Positions 62,301 to 64,000 of a stretch of 64,000 nucleotides of DNA are shown here, piece by piece (the stretch's first letter is position 1; every line of letters begins with the position of its first letter). Origin of the DNA: Scolanthus callimorphus (Eukaryota; Cnidaria; Anthozoa; Actiniaria; Edwardsiidae); contig CM066923.1 of NCBI GenBank assembly GCA_033964015.1, positions 24,626,168 to 24,690,167 on the forward strand. Direction: 5' to 3'. The notes below the pieces were generated by a model, which searched no databases, was not told where the DNA came from, and saw only the letters and a list, made by a program, of their open reading frames with translations. The position numbers and the translations under genes are program-made.

Positions 62301-62919
62301 AGCTATTGGCTTTATTTTAGCATCTTTTTTGAAAGGTTTACATGCAAGAAGTAACTCAAATTAGTTCTATAAAGAAATCTTGAAGGCAACCTACGAAAAT
62401 ACATTTCAATGTTTATATACAATATATAGGGATTTGGAAGGAATTTTCCTATTATTGTACTCCAGGTGGTAAACTTTGAAATTTAATTTATCTGCTTTCT
62501 GTGTAAATTTTGATGGCGGGACATCATCATCATCATCATCATCTGGGCGGCCGCAGCCGAACTTCACATCGGGAGCTCCAATGACGGGACGAACCCAAGT
62601 TATTTCTTATGTAGTTCTTCAAACGCAAACCAAAATCAAGCCAAGGGGGTTCTTAACTTCGGAGTAATTGGATTTTTGGCCATCTTTTGACAAAATTGCT
62701 CGAAATCCTGATAAAATCTGTCTTAACTATTTTCTTCTGGCCCTCTTTGCTTTTTTATATAGGCCCAATTGACCTCATTGCCAACAAACCTGGTGAGAAC
62801 AATGCAAGACATGTACCACACAGTACCTTTGTGCTTCCGACAAGTCCATCAACCTGTTTTTCTATCTCATGTGTCTGGGACACCATCTTCTGGGAGAACT
62901 GCTGCAGGAAGAGTAGCAG
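21245..62919 (-). CDS. WASHC2: WASHC2 (FAM21) gene, WASH complex subunit 2; exon 1 missing at right edge
   Basis: This is the gene-level entry; the 30 coding exons seen are listed separately as window exons 1-30. In the known family, WASHC2 anchors the pentameric WASH complex to endosomes: its N-terminal head assembles with the other subunits, and its long acidic tail binds retromer VPS35, capping protein and lipids. The sequence shows the head motif [14 protein letters not shown], the RPLPHLIGS segment, repeated LF-acidic motifs, [12 protein letters not shown], a capping-protein motif and a C-terminus [13 protein letters not shown], all in the order of the human protein. All introns are GT-AG and phases match throughout. 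Total coding length is 4917 nt including the stop after correcting four one-base indels, that is 1638 residues plus a missing N-terminus. This is longer than the human protein of about 1300 residues. Introns hold two giant 60-bp minisatellites. Orthology is very secure; the intactness of exons 10, 15 and 16 is uncertain. Confidence 0.97.
21613..21910. mobile_element. MITE family with ACACTTAATGACTGC end, copy 1
   Basis: It begins ATTATACACTTAATGACTGC, folds back to GTCATTAAGTGTTTTGTTAT by 21740, and continues to a conserved CACGTGACTTTGAT and GCTATATAACAA end. Copy 2 is at 42871-43172 in the same orientation. It lies in the last WASHC2 intron. Confidence 0.8.
22100..22336 (-). mobile_element. 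235-bp MITE family, reverse copy
   Basis: CCATTTTGACAGCATAGCAA, GAAAGCATCCATTTCCATCG, TTCTACACGTAATTCGTC and GGATTGGCTGACA read in the order of the other copies reversed. It lies immediately 3' of the donor of window exon 29. Confidence 0.82.
22354..22534 (-). CDS. WASHC2: WASHC2 window exon 29 ([14 protein letters not shown])
   Basis: 181 bp, phase 0 to 1, acceptor TCTCAG, donor GTAAGA. It encodes [13 protein letters not shown], then [20 protein letters not shown] and a lysine-rich segment KAKEKKKKK. Human has [24 protein letters not shown] in the equivalent place. A MITE copy (about 22100-22336) starts 18 bp past its donor. Confidence 0.96.
22795..23043. mobile_element. MITE with poly-G and poly-C inner tracts
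   Basis: TAGGGGCCGACCATTTGACT at 22795 is repeated inverted at 23022-23043. Just inside the TIRs lie a G tract (about 22824-22839) and a C tract (about 22996-23020), so the two tracts are mutually complementary. Confidence 0.87.
23196..24862. repeat. 76-bp minisatellite, about 22 units
   Basis: The unit runs CCGTATCAACTCGCACTAGA, TAATAGCCACACTTGTATAG, TCTAAGCGTTCCTCGCTAAACTATCT, with AATTTGCTTT or GTTGGCTTGGAC joints, 75-78 bp. The half unit TAGTCTAAGCG TTCC TCGCTAAACTA is a hairpin. The right end is broken at about 24673-24745 by unrelated sequence. It lies in the WASHC2 intron between window exons 28 and 29. Confidence 0.95.
24863..25288. other. Intronic, nothing recognised
   Basis: Part of the WASHC2 intron between window exons 28 and 29. 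No exon or clear repeat. Confidence 0.4.
25289..25538. mobile_element. MITE, about 250 bp
   Basis: TGGAATCGTCCCATTCTCGA then ACCCAGAGC is repeated inverted as GCACTGGGTACGAGAATGG and ATCGTCCA at 25511-25538. Inner GGCTCGTCACCTCGCGGGGG is inverted at about 25470-25490. Confidence 0.83.
25853..26815 (-). CDS. WASHC2: WASHC2 window exon 28 (capping-protein motif and LF repeats)
   Basis: 963 bp, the largest exon, phase 0-0, acceptor CGGCAG, donor GTAAGT. It opens [18 protein letters not shown]. Joined to TLENVAK of exon 27 it aligns without gaps to human [25 protein letters not shown], which fits the CPI pattern R-x-[K/R]-x6-P used by the family to bind CapZ. About ten acidic LF/IF/FF motifs follow, among them [63 protein letters not shown] and TNDLFAGA, with Thr/Lys/Ser spacers. 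Confidence 0.97.
27099..27219. mobile_element. Short MITE related to 19958-20098
   Basis: CACGCGGCAGCCATCTTGGA (27111) is inverted as TCCAAGATGGTGCCGCGT ending 27215. It is in the intron between window exons 27 and 28. Confidence 0.75.
27315..27440 (-). CDS. WASHC2: WASHC2 window exon 27 ([16 protein letters not shown])
   Basis: 126 bp, phase 0-0, acceptor TTTTAG, donor [23 protein letters not shown] aligns with human NLAINPAALLPTAAS, a conserved block of the tail. The end, TLENVAK, is the first half of the capping-protein-interaction motif completed by exon 28. Confidence 0.97.
28084..28323 (-). CDS. WASHC2: WASHC2 window exon 26 (KPSPxTE repeats)
   Basis: 240 bp, phase 0-0, acceptor CTACAG, donor GTTTGA. 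After a proline-rich start it has six to seven tandem heptad-like copies of TEKPSPxT, ending ESSIAKLQ. The human counterpart just before the NLAINPA block ends RIGKIQA. The repeat is a species-specific low-complexity expansion that may be phosphorylated on SP/TP sites (inference). Confidence 0.94.
28533..28556. repeat. (GT)n and poly-G tract
   Basis: TGTGTGTGTGTG followed by a G run of more than 20 bases, in the intron between window exons 25 and 26. Confidence 0.7.
28763..28833 (-). CDS. WASHC2: WASHC2 window exon 25
   Basis: 71 bp, phase 1 to 0, acceptor TGTAG, donor GTATGG. It encodes [20 protein letters not shown] then PTPK, with one acidic LF motif. It lies just 3' (in gene sense) of the 60-bp array. 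Confidence 0.93.
28978..33229. repeat. 60-bp minisatellite array A, about 71 units
   Basis: The unit is TATCAAACACGAGACAGCGT, GTTTCATCAGGATTTCCAAA, CACTGAGAAGGTGGTTAATA. From 29041 to 33229 the array keeps an exact 60-bp register without a single indel. Each unit holds a perfect 7-bp inverted repeat AAACACG-AGACAG-CGTGTTT. Four tail variants recur: ACAAACAGCGAGAAGTT, CCAAACACTGAGAAGG, CCAAACACTGAGGAGG and CCTAACACCGAGAAGG. Long open frames on both strands (up to 1413 codons on the minus strand) follow from a stop-free unit whose length is divisible by three. It lies in the WASHC2 intron between window exons 24 and 25. Confidence 0.98.
33230..33330. repeat. Spacer and inverted terminal unit of array A element
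   Basis: After the array come CGCAAAAACGGGATAAAGCC, GAGATTGTTTAACAGACTTC and then one diverged 60-bp unit in inverted orientation (GAGGTGTTTGTAAATCCTGA, TGATACACGCTCTCTAGTGT, TTGATATATTAC). The same spacer plus unit, reverse-complemented, stands at the left end of array B (48246-48337). Confidence 0.88.
33418..33954 (-). CDS. WASHC2: WASHC2 window exon 24 (proline-rich, several LF motifs)
   Basis: 537 bp, phase 1 to 1, acceptor TTACAG, donor GTGTGT. One continuous frame carries [18 protein letters not shown], then [20 protein letters not shown], then [17 protein letters not shown], then [20 protein letters not shown]. Internal GT/AG-like sites at PPLSVS are not needed because the frame stays open. 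The next intron holds the 60-bp array at 28981-33229. Confidence 0.96.
34366..34450. mobile_element. Possible retroelement fragment
   Basis: TGCTGACGTTTCGAGCGTTA and GCCCTTCGTTCG resemble the GACGAAGGGCTAACGCTCGAAACGTCAGC word that I recall as common in coral genomes next to Penelope-like elements. This is from memory and tentative. Confidence 0.35.
34519..34602. mobile_element. Perfect hairpin element, 84 bp
   Basis: CCCATGACATAAGAATGGGA then AGTGTTCGGAATTCACATG pairs with its inverted copy ending 34602. The inner 21-bp stem is perfect around GATAAA. It lies 16 bp from the donor of window exon 23. Confidence 0.85.
34618..34798 (-). CDS. WASHC2: WASHC2 window exon 23 ([15 protein letters not shown])
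   Basis: 181 bp, phase 0 to 1, acceptor TGTAG, donor GTAGAA. It includes [19 protein letters not shown], a PAGxVxxFGG repeat fused to an LF motif, flanked by Glu-rich spacers. Confidence 0.94.
34880..35190. mobile_element. Element related to 58715-59100
   Basis: It shares, in the opposite sense, TATACCACGGAA, ACGTATTAAAGTGGTCAAAA, AACATTTTGACCACTTTATT, TTTGTTTTATACCA-like ends and TGATTGGCTCTCAGCCATGG with 58715-59100. The core is a palindrome around the GTGGTCAAAATGT arms. A further fragment (ACATACCACGGAAAATCAGA) is at 35484. Confidence 0.75.
35782..35919 (-). CDS. WASHC2: WASHC2 window exon 22 ([13 protein letters not shown])
   Basis: 138 bp, phase 0-0, acceptor TCACAG, donor GTAAGG. A Pro/Lys-rich start ([20 protein letters not shown]) leads to [20 protein letters not shown]. 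Confidence 0.95.
36411..36515 (-). CDS. WASHC2: WASHC2 window exon 21 ([14 protein letters not shown])
   Basis: 105 bp, phase 0-0, acceptor TCCCAG, donor GTTTAC. It encodes [20 protein letters not shown] and IFAATSPPK, an LFa-type motif followed by DDIF. A 235-bp MITE copy in reverse orientation begins about 45 bp upstream of its acceptor. Confidence 0.95.
36562..36760 (-). mobile_element. 235-bp MITE family, second reverse copy
   Basis: It contains ATCCATTTCCATCGGCTG, TTCTACACGTAATTCGTC and TATTGGCTGATCAGGGCTCT in the same order as the copy at 22100. The interior is slightly shortened. It begins about 45 bp upstream of the acceptor of window exon 21. Confidence 0.8.
36797..36822. repeat. 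Poly-C tract
   Basis: A run of about 26 C in the intron between window exons 20 and 21. Confidence 0.8.
37032..38323. mobile_element. Composite TIR element, about 1.3 kb
   Basis: TTAACAACTATCCCCCGAAG at 37032 is repeated inverted, ending at 38323 (CTTCGGGGAATAGTTGTTAA). Within it are a second inverted pair (GTTTGTCACCCAAAAGACTA at 37150 and its inverse near 37965-37985, with GCTGTCGGCGCCAAGC) and GCATCGATGTGCTGAATAA pairing with 38016. No transposase frame. It fills the intron upstream of window exon 21. Confidence 0.8.
38429..38542 (-). CDS. WASHC2: WASHC2 window exon 20 ([13 protein letters not shown])
   Basis: 114 bp, phase 0-0, acceptor TTCCAG, donor GTATGT. It encodes [20 protein letters not shown] followed by a polar spacer. 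One clear LF-DEDED-LF motif. Confidence 0.95.
38931..38970 (-). CDS. WASHC2: WASHC2 window exon 19 (microexon)
   Basis: 40 bp, phase 2 to 0, acceptor TTTCAG, donor GTATGA. It encodes [14 protein letters not shown], a charged spacer. It is required to join exon 18 (phase 2) to exon 20 (phase 0). Confidence 0.85.
39259..39515 (-). CDS. WASHC2: WASHC2 window exon 18 (LFSDEEEE repeats)
   Basis: 257 bp, phase 0 to 2, acceptor TTTCAG, donor GTAAAT. It holds [20 protein letters not shown] and [20 protein letters not shown], two paired LFa-type motifs of the form LF-acidic-LF/FF. These match human LFSDEEDSEDLFSS-type repeats. Confidence 0.96.
39731..40001. mobile_element. MITE, 271 bp
   Basis: GATTACAGCTGTTTCAGGTA with ACACG at 39731 is perfectly inverted, ending at 40001. 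The inner part is also partly palindromic (GGTTTTTCTGCG and CAGAAAAACAC). Confidence 0.87.
40410..40460 (-). CDS. WASHC2: WASHC2 window exon 17 ([10 protein letters not shown])
   Basis: 51 bp, phase 0-0, acceptor ACTAG, donor GTTAGT. It encodes [17 protein letters not shown], a repeat of the PAGAVxxFGG signature. Confidence 0.92.
40581..40822. repeat. Direct duplication of a 170-bp segment
   Basis: TCGTCCCGTTATATGTCGCT, ACAAAACTTGGT, GCGCGTCTCAATACAGA and TTAGTCTGCGAGCCGGCTCT occur at 40588 and again at 40759, the second running into the foldback at 40823. Confidence 0.75.
40823..41004. mobile_element. Foldback element with TAGCCTGCGAG ends
   Basis: TAGCCTGCGAGGCGGCTCTC and TTTTTCGGGGTTCAGGATAC with CTGTGTCGCGCAAA are repeated inverted to 41004. 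The centre is GGGGGGAGGGGAAG. Confidence 0.82.
41338..41479 (-). CDS. WASHC2: WASHC2 window exon 16 (DLFGADE; one frameshift)
   Basis: 142 bp, acceptor TTGCAG, donor GTACAA. The start reads [20 protein letters not shown]; after the GAA/AAG repeat the expected [20 protein letters not shown] lies one frame away. One missing base in the purine repeat (about 41402-41419) restores the acidic run and the phase-0 junction with exon 17. Confidence 0.85.
42202..42338 (-). CDS. WASHC2: WASHC2 window exon 15 (two frameshifts)
   Basis: 137 bp, acceptor TACAG, donor GTAAAG. It starts [20 protein letters not shown] in frame. After the glycine/poly-G run the acidic LF motif [13 protein letters not shown] lies in another frame, and after GAV a further shift is needed to read KTVSKPVAG and meet the phase of exon 16. 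Adding one base in the G-rich run (about 42269-42290) and one A in the AAAA run (42223-42226) restores both motifs and the junction. Sequencing error at homopolymers is the simplest cause. Confidence 0.82.
42554..42585 (-). CDS. WASHC2: WASHC2 window exon 14 (microexon)
   Basis: 32 bp, phase 1 to 0, acceptor CTGCAG, donor GTAATA. It encodes [11 protein letters not shown]. It is supported by splice sites and by keeping phase between exons 13 and 15; it has no recognisable motif. Confidence 0.8.
42725..42829 (-). CDS. WASHC2: WASHC2 window exon 13 ([12 protein letters not shown])
   Basis: 105 bp, phase 1 to 1, with acceptor TTGTAG and donor GTCAGT. An acidic DEEEEDEEE start leads to [14 protein letters not shown]. 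Human carries [15 protein letters not shown] at the equivalent place, a conserved tail signature that recurs later as PAGAV repeats. Confidence 0.95.
42871..43172. mobile_element. MITE family with ACACTTAATGACTGC end, copy 2
   Basis: It is homologous to 21613-21910 from ATTATACACTTAATGACTGC through the inner fold CAGTCATTAAGTGTTTTATT to CACGTGACCATGATAGAACC and GCTATATAATAATA. It lies in the intron between window exons 12 and 13. Confidence 0.82.
43442..43679 (+). mobile_element. 235-bp MITE family, forward copy
   Basis: TIRs CTTTAAAGAGCCCTTGTCAG and GGCTGACAGAGGCTCTTTAA. The interior has TTGTTATTGTTTTCAGTCGA and CAGCCGATGGAAATGGATGC. Confidence 0.87.
43866..43932 (-). CDS. WASHC2: WASHC2 window exon 12 (GGLFGDE)
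   Basis: 67 bp, phase 0 to 1, acceptor TTTAG, donor GTAAGG. It encodes [20 protein letters not shown] then DG. One LF-acidic motif. A 235-bp MITE copy ends about 190 bp 3' of it on the same intron side. Confidence 0.92.
44233..44572. mobile_element. MITE, about 340 bp
   Basis: GCCTGCATTACACTAGTGA at 44233 is inverted as TCACTAGTGGCAAGCAGGC ending 44572. The interior is a purine-rich GGAGACGGAGAAGGAGACGT stretch with inverted pyrimidine counterparts. Confidence 0.78.
44604..44731 (-). CDS. WASHC2: WASHC2 window exon 11 ([10 protein letters not shown])
   Basis: 128 bp, phase 1 to 0, acceptor CCGCAG, donor GTGAGC. It encodes [10 protein letters not shown], then [20 protein letters not shown], aligning with human [31 protein letters not shown]. 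Three LF motifs are present. Confidence 0.95.
44845..44989. mobile_element. MITE, about 145 bp
   Basis: CTGAGGCCGGTTCCTCAGG and the inverse TTTCAGGAACCGGCCCCTG. Inside, TTATCC..GGATAA words recur as short inverted repeats. Confidence 0.78.
45393..45703 (-). CDS. WASHC2: WASHC2 window exon 10 ([10 protein letters not shown]; contains a frameshift)
   Basis: 311 bp, acceptor CATTAG, donor GTAAGT. The 5' part reads [20 protein letters not shown], matching human FADELAARIKG, then an acidic stretch ending [11 protein letters not shown]. That frame hits TGA almost at once. A shift by one base opens [17 protein letters not shown], seven histidines and a basic Lys/Arg/Ser tail, which joins exon 11 in phase. 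One base too many, most simply in the AAAA run at about 45558-45561, explains this. It could be an assembly indel or a real lesion. An 18-nt GT..AG stretch here is too short to be an intron and would leave a stop. Confidence 0.88.
46530..46772. mobile_element. MITE, about 240 bp
   Basis: ATAGAGCAGATTTCAGATGA with CCGTC is inverted as GACAGTCATCTGAAATCCGC with TCTAT at 46748-46772. The interior contains several CCAATCA words. Confidence 0.8.
46870..47175. repeat. 16-bp minisatellite, about 19 units
   Basis: The unit is CATGACAAATGCCTAC. One unit reads GCCCACCATAAC and one lacks an A near 47100. It lies 115 bp downstream of the donor of window exon 9 and is followed by a C tract at 47214-47228. 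Confidence 0.96.
47290..47427 (-). CDS. WASHC2: WASHC2 window exon 9 (first LF motif)
   Basis: 138 bp, phase 0-0, acceptor TCTCAG, donor GTATCC. The 46 residues are acidic with one [11 protein letters not shown] motif, the first LFa-type element of the tail. It follows the long intron that holds the inverted 60-bp array. Confidence 0.92.
48069..48248. mobile_element. Foldback element abutting array B
   Basis: AAGCAATAAAAGTACTTTCC at 48069 is inverted, ending at 48248. The inner arms CTTACAAACACTCGGGG and ACTTGAAAGACAC also pair, around TCGCCTCCGGCTC. Its right end touches the inverted terminal unit of array B. Confidence 0.82.
48246..48337. repeat. Inverted terminal unit and spacer of array B element
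   Basis: TAAATATCAAACACTCGATA, TTTTTCATCAGGATTTCAAA, CACCTCGAAGTCGGTTAAAA, then GAACTCGGTTTTGCCTTGTT and TTTTCAAC before the array. This matches, reverse-complemented, 33230-33330 at the right end of array A. Confidence 0.87.
48338..56964. repeat. 60-bp minisatellite array B, about 144 units, inverted relative to array A
   Basis: The unit is TTCTCAGTGTTTGGAAATCC, TGATGAAACACGCTGTCTCG, TGTTTGATATATTAACCACC, the reverse complement of array A. Units from 48.3 to 50.2 kb are nearly identical. From 50.3 kb rightwards, variants (CTTTGG, TTTAGAAATACT, ACGCAGTC, ACACTCTG, GGTGTCTGGACTGAT) form higher-order blocks. One-base deletions (near 48710, 50275, 50930, 51594, 52133, 53213, 54260) break the reading frame, so the repeat-encoded open frames are not a conserved protein. 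It lies in the WASHC2 intron between window exons 8 and 9. Confidence 0.98.
57353..57588 (+). mobile_element. 235-bp MITE family, second forward copy
   Basis: It starts GTTAAAGAGCCCTAGTCAGC and ends GGCTTACAGAGGCTCTTTAA, with the same interior as 43442-43679. It ends 39 bp from window exon 8. Confidence 0.86.
57627..57704 (-). CDS. WASHC2: WASHC2 window exon 8 (Ser run, Lys-rich end)
   Basis: 78 bp, phase 0-0, acceptor TTCCAG, donor GTACAT. It encodes [17 protein letters not shown] and ends in IIEKKQKKK. It is low complexity and assigned by splice signals, phase and context. The following intron, about 10 kb, carries the larger 60-bp array. Confidence 0.88.
57705..58303. other. Intronic, nothing recognised
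   Basis: The intron between window exons 7 and 8. AT-rich, with no exon or repeat that I can support. Confidence 0.4.
58304..58447. mobile_element. Near-perfect hairpin MITE, about 144 bp
   Basis: GGCTCTAAAAGGGAAAGGGA and GGAAATAGCGC pair with GCGCTATTTC and CCCTTCCCTTTTAGAGCC, ending at 58447. The centre is GGCCGCAAGGGGTTCT. It ends 19 bp from window exon 7. Confidence 0.87.
58467..58561 (-). CDS. WASHC2: WASHC2 window exon 7 (acidic Ser/Glu linker)
   Basis: 95 bp, phase 1 to 0, with acceptor GACCAG and donor GTGAGC. It encodes a low-complexity Glu/Ser stretch starting [19 protein letters not shown]. It is assigned by position, splice phase and the similar acidic linker in human. Confidence 0.9.
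58715..59100. mobile_element. Palindromic element related to 34880-35190
   Basis: TTTCCGTGGTATGTCCTCTT, ACGTAATAAAGTGGTCAAAA and its inverse AACATTTTGACCACTTTATT, then GACATACCACGGAAAATTAG. The outer part shares CATTGGTTCTATTTAGCGC and CCATGGCTAAGAGGCAATCA with the other copy. Confidence 0.78.
59101..59777. other. Intronic, nothing recognised
   Basis: The intron between window exons 6 and 7. The region 59510-59680 has AAGCACCCCCTGGATCCACC-like and GTGCATGGGGG inverted words suggesting a decayed element, but no clear ends. Confidence 0.4.
59778..59871 (-). CDS. WASHC2: WASHC2 window exon 6 (RPLPHLIGS)
   Basis: 94 bp, phase 0 to 1, with acceptor CTCCAG and donor GTACAG. It encodes [20 protein letters not shown] and then [11 protein letters not shown]. 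Human has DLYIDRPLPYLIGSKLF..EDVGLGELSSEE here. This is the conserved C-terminal boundary of the head domain. Confidence 0.96.
60407..60474 (-). CDS. WASHC2: WASHC2 window exon 5
   Basis: 68 bp, with acceptor CATTAG, donor GTACTG and phase 1 to 0. It encodes [20 protein letters not shown] followed by EPK, matching human DSEEEDANGRVELILEPK. It is an acidic turn and a conserved ILEPK hinge at the edge of the head. Confidence 0.94.
60706..61005. mobile_element. Truncated CAGGGTTTGTA element
   Basis: It begins CAGGGTTTGTACGCTCAG like the element at 61599 and carries the same CAGGAGTTTTAAGGAG and CAAGGACTTTCCAGGAG words. The right TIR is missing; it runs into a small perfect palindrome CTATAAGCCCAAAGATGGGCTTATAG at 61007-61032. 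Confidence 0.68.
61054..61171 (-). CDS. WASHC2: WASHC2 window exon 4 (head helix)
   Basis: 118 bp, phase 0 in and phase 1 out, acceptor TCTCAG, donor GTAGGG. It encodes [19 protein letters not shown] and then [10 protein letters not shown], aligning with human [35 protein letters not shown]. This is the last long helix of the head. Confidence 0.95.
61467..61538 (-). CDS. WASHC2: WASHC2 window exon 3 (head, RVYEED)
   Basis: 72 bp, phase 0-0, acceptor TATAG, donor GTACGT. The 24 residues start [11 protein letters not shown], aligning with human RVYDEEVEE directly after FIEN. The rest is a charged linker that is not conserved. Confidence 0.93.
61599..61970. mobile_element. TIR element, 372 bp
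   Basis: CAGGGTTTGTATGCCT at 61599 is perfectly inverted as AGGCATACAAACCCTG ending 61970. The interior repeats CCAGGAATTGCAAGGAG and CAAGGACTTTCCAGGA words. Confidence 0.87.
62064..62135 (-). CDS. WASHC2: WASHC2 window exon 2 (head, NDFLMLSN motif)
   Basis: 72 bp, phase 0-0, with acceptor TTTCAG and donor GTAAGT. It encodes 24 residues including [15 protein letters not shown], nearly identical to human [15 protein letters not shown]. This is the most conserved block of the family head domain and by itself identifies the gene. Confidence 0.97.
62136..62826. other. Intronic, includes a (CAT)n run
   Basis: The intron between window exons 1 and 2. A CAT repeat at 62522-62542 is followed by GC-rich CTGGGCGGCCGCAGCCG, unlike its AT-rich surroundings. 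No splice-supported exon was found. Confidence 0.45.
62827..62919 (-). CDS. WASHC2: WASHC2 window exon 1 (head domain)
   Basis: 93 bp, phase 0 at both ends, with acceptor TTTCAG and donor GTACTG. It encodes 31 residues beginning [20 protein letters not shown], matching the human head segment LLQFLQEFSQ..THEIKKQVDGL. This helical part of the head domain assembles into the WASH complex. The preceding exon, with the initiator methionine and the conserved tryptophan-rich start, was searched for between 62920 and 64000 and not found, so it should lie upstream beyond the window. Confidence 0.95.
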
Positions 62920-63069
62920 CTGAAAGAGACAAGCACTTTAGAATTGTAGTCTGTGTATTGAAGCCCAATTAAAGGATATCAATTCCATGGGATTCATCCA
63001 TACAACCTTGGGAAAGCTCAAATTAGGTGTTGTCAAATAATTATTAACCCAGACAGATTGACGACCGAC

Positions 63070-63428
63070 GACCGGTTAGCGCAGTGGTAGAGCGTCAGGC
63101 TTATGTGCGGGAGGTTGGGAGTTCAAACCCTGGCCGGGCCAACACTCAGGGTCTTTTTCTAATAATTGAGAAGGTGCTGTCTTTGCCCTAATTATCTGCA
63201 AATGGTTAGACTTTCGTGTCTTCTCGGATAAGGACGTTCAACCGTAGGTCCCTTCTCACGTACACTACACTACAGAACCAGAGAGACGTTAAAGAACCAC
63301 AGGGACGCGGGAGTGACAATCCCCAGTGTAGGGCTCACACTCATACTAACATGGTTGAGCGTTTTATACATGAGCTCCTAGCTCGGGAGATTGGGTGACT
63401 ACTCCCCACGTTATCGACTTAAAATAAA
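63070..63428 (+). mobile_element. tRNA-derived SINE, copy 2
   Basis: A box TAGCGCAGTGG at 63077-63087 and B-box-like GAGTTCAAACC at about 63119. The body matches copy 1 (15113) through CTTCTCGGATAAGGACGTT and GACGTTAAAGAACCACA. The 3' third diverges. It lies in the first WASHC2 intron seen. Confidence 0.87.
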
Positions 63429-63450
63429 TCATTACATTACAGATATCAAA

Positions 63451-63471
63451 TGTGTGGTTCCAGAAAATATC

Positions 63472-63502
<31 letters not shown>

Positions 63503-63637
63503 AGAAGGGATTGGAAATTCCAGAGGGGTGGGGGTCAATTAACCTGCTGATTTCTTCCAAACAAATACTGTATTTTCCTTTGGAAATTGCAGAGGGGAGG
63601 GGGGGGGGGGGGGGTGGATATTTTCTGGAACCACACA
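63451..63637. mobile_element. MITE with poly-C/(AC)n and poly-G inner tracts
   Basis: TGTGTGGTTCCAGAAAATAT at 63451 is inverted, ending at 63637. A C tract plus (CA)n lies inside the left TIR and a G tract inside the right TIR, the same plan as 22795-23043 but with unrelated TIRs. Confidence 0.87.
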
Positions 63638-64000
63638 ATAGGGCATACAAACTTTCAGGCAAATGTTTATGACGCTCCTAAACAGACTTAAGTGAAACTT
63701 TATGCCAGGGATATTTCAATGGTCCCTGTTTGCTAGGTGACATTTTGTATTTAAAAAAGTGATGTTCCCATTACACCAGAATGAAATTTTAATTCTAGAA
63801 CAAAAATCCCAGAATGACTTCCTCAGGTGTGAAATGTCCTCCCAATACCTTGTGAACAGATACATGTAGTACATTACATAGAAATTTAAACCAATTGAAT
63901 GAACTCATTCTGAAATGATACACAACCAGGTATCATGTGAATGACCCTGATAGAGACTGATACCCTTCATTGCGATGAGTGTTACTCCCAGGAGAAGTTT

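Noticed and set aside
62476..62667. Exon around the (CAT)n and GC-rich CTGGGCGGCCGC segment
   Set aside because: It has no splice sites in phase with the neighbouring WASHC2 exons and no recognisable protein; possibly a retroposed fragment, but unsupported.

Overview
The window is nuclear DNA from an intron-rich metazoan. It is most likely an anthozoan cnidarian such as a stony coral or sea anemone. That is inferred from a full-length animal WASH-complex gene with about 30 small GT-AG exons, set among many short foldback/MITE elements and minisatellites. No species call can be proved from the sequence alone.

The dominant feature is one minus-strand gene, the orthologue of WASHC2 (FAM21), the long-tailed subunit of the endosomal WASH actin-nucleation complex. 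Thirty coding exons can be placed from 62919 (head domain; the initiator exon lies beyond the right edge) down to the stop codon at 21245. All introns are GT-AG and every exon phase agrees. The exons sum to 1639 codons including the stop, after allowing for four single-base indels that cluster in three exons between 41.3 and 45.7 kb. The order is: alpha-helical head (62.9-59.8 kb), acidic linker, a long tail with about 30 acidic LF/IF (LFa-type) motifs that in the family bind retromer VPS35, a capping-protein-interaction motif across 27315/26815, and the conserved [11 protein letters not shown] C-terminus. A second, small minus-strand gene (11314-10101, two exons, 152 aa) encodes a single C2H2 zinc finger followed by a conserved helix. 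I do not recognise a named orthologue.

Almost everything else is repeat. The introns hold two very large 60-bp minisatellites in opposite orientation (28981-33229, about 71 units; 48338-56964, about 144 units). Each is joined at one end, through a related spacer, to a single inverted unit, so they look like two copies of the same mobile element with an expandable internal repeat. Because they are inverted in one transcription unit, the WASHC2 pre-mRNA should contain kilobases of self-complementary RNA enclosing window exons 9-24. Further arrays are a 69-bp repeat (1938-3950), a 76-bp repeat (23196-24862) and a 16-bp repeat (46870-47175).

At least 20 palindromic or TIR-flanked elements (MITE/foldback type) are visible, including a family of about 235 bp with four copies, two tRNA-derived SINE copies, and TIR elements with internal poly-G/poly-C tracts. 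The left 10 kb and the 11.3-21.2 kb interval hold no gene that I can support, only these elements and unrecognised AT-rich sequence.
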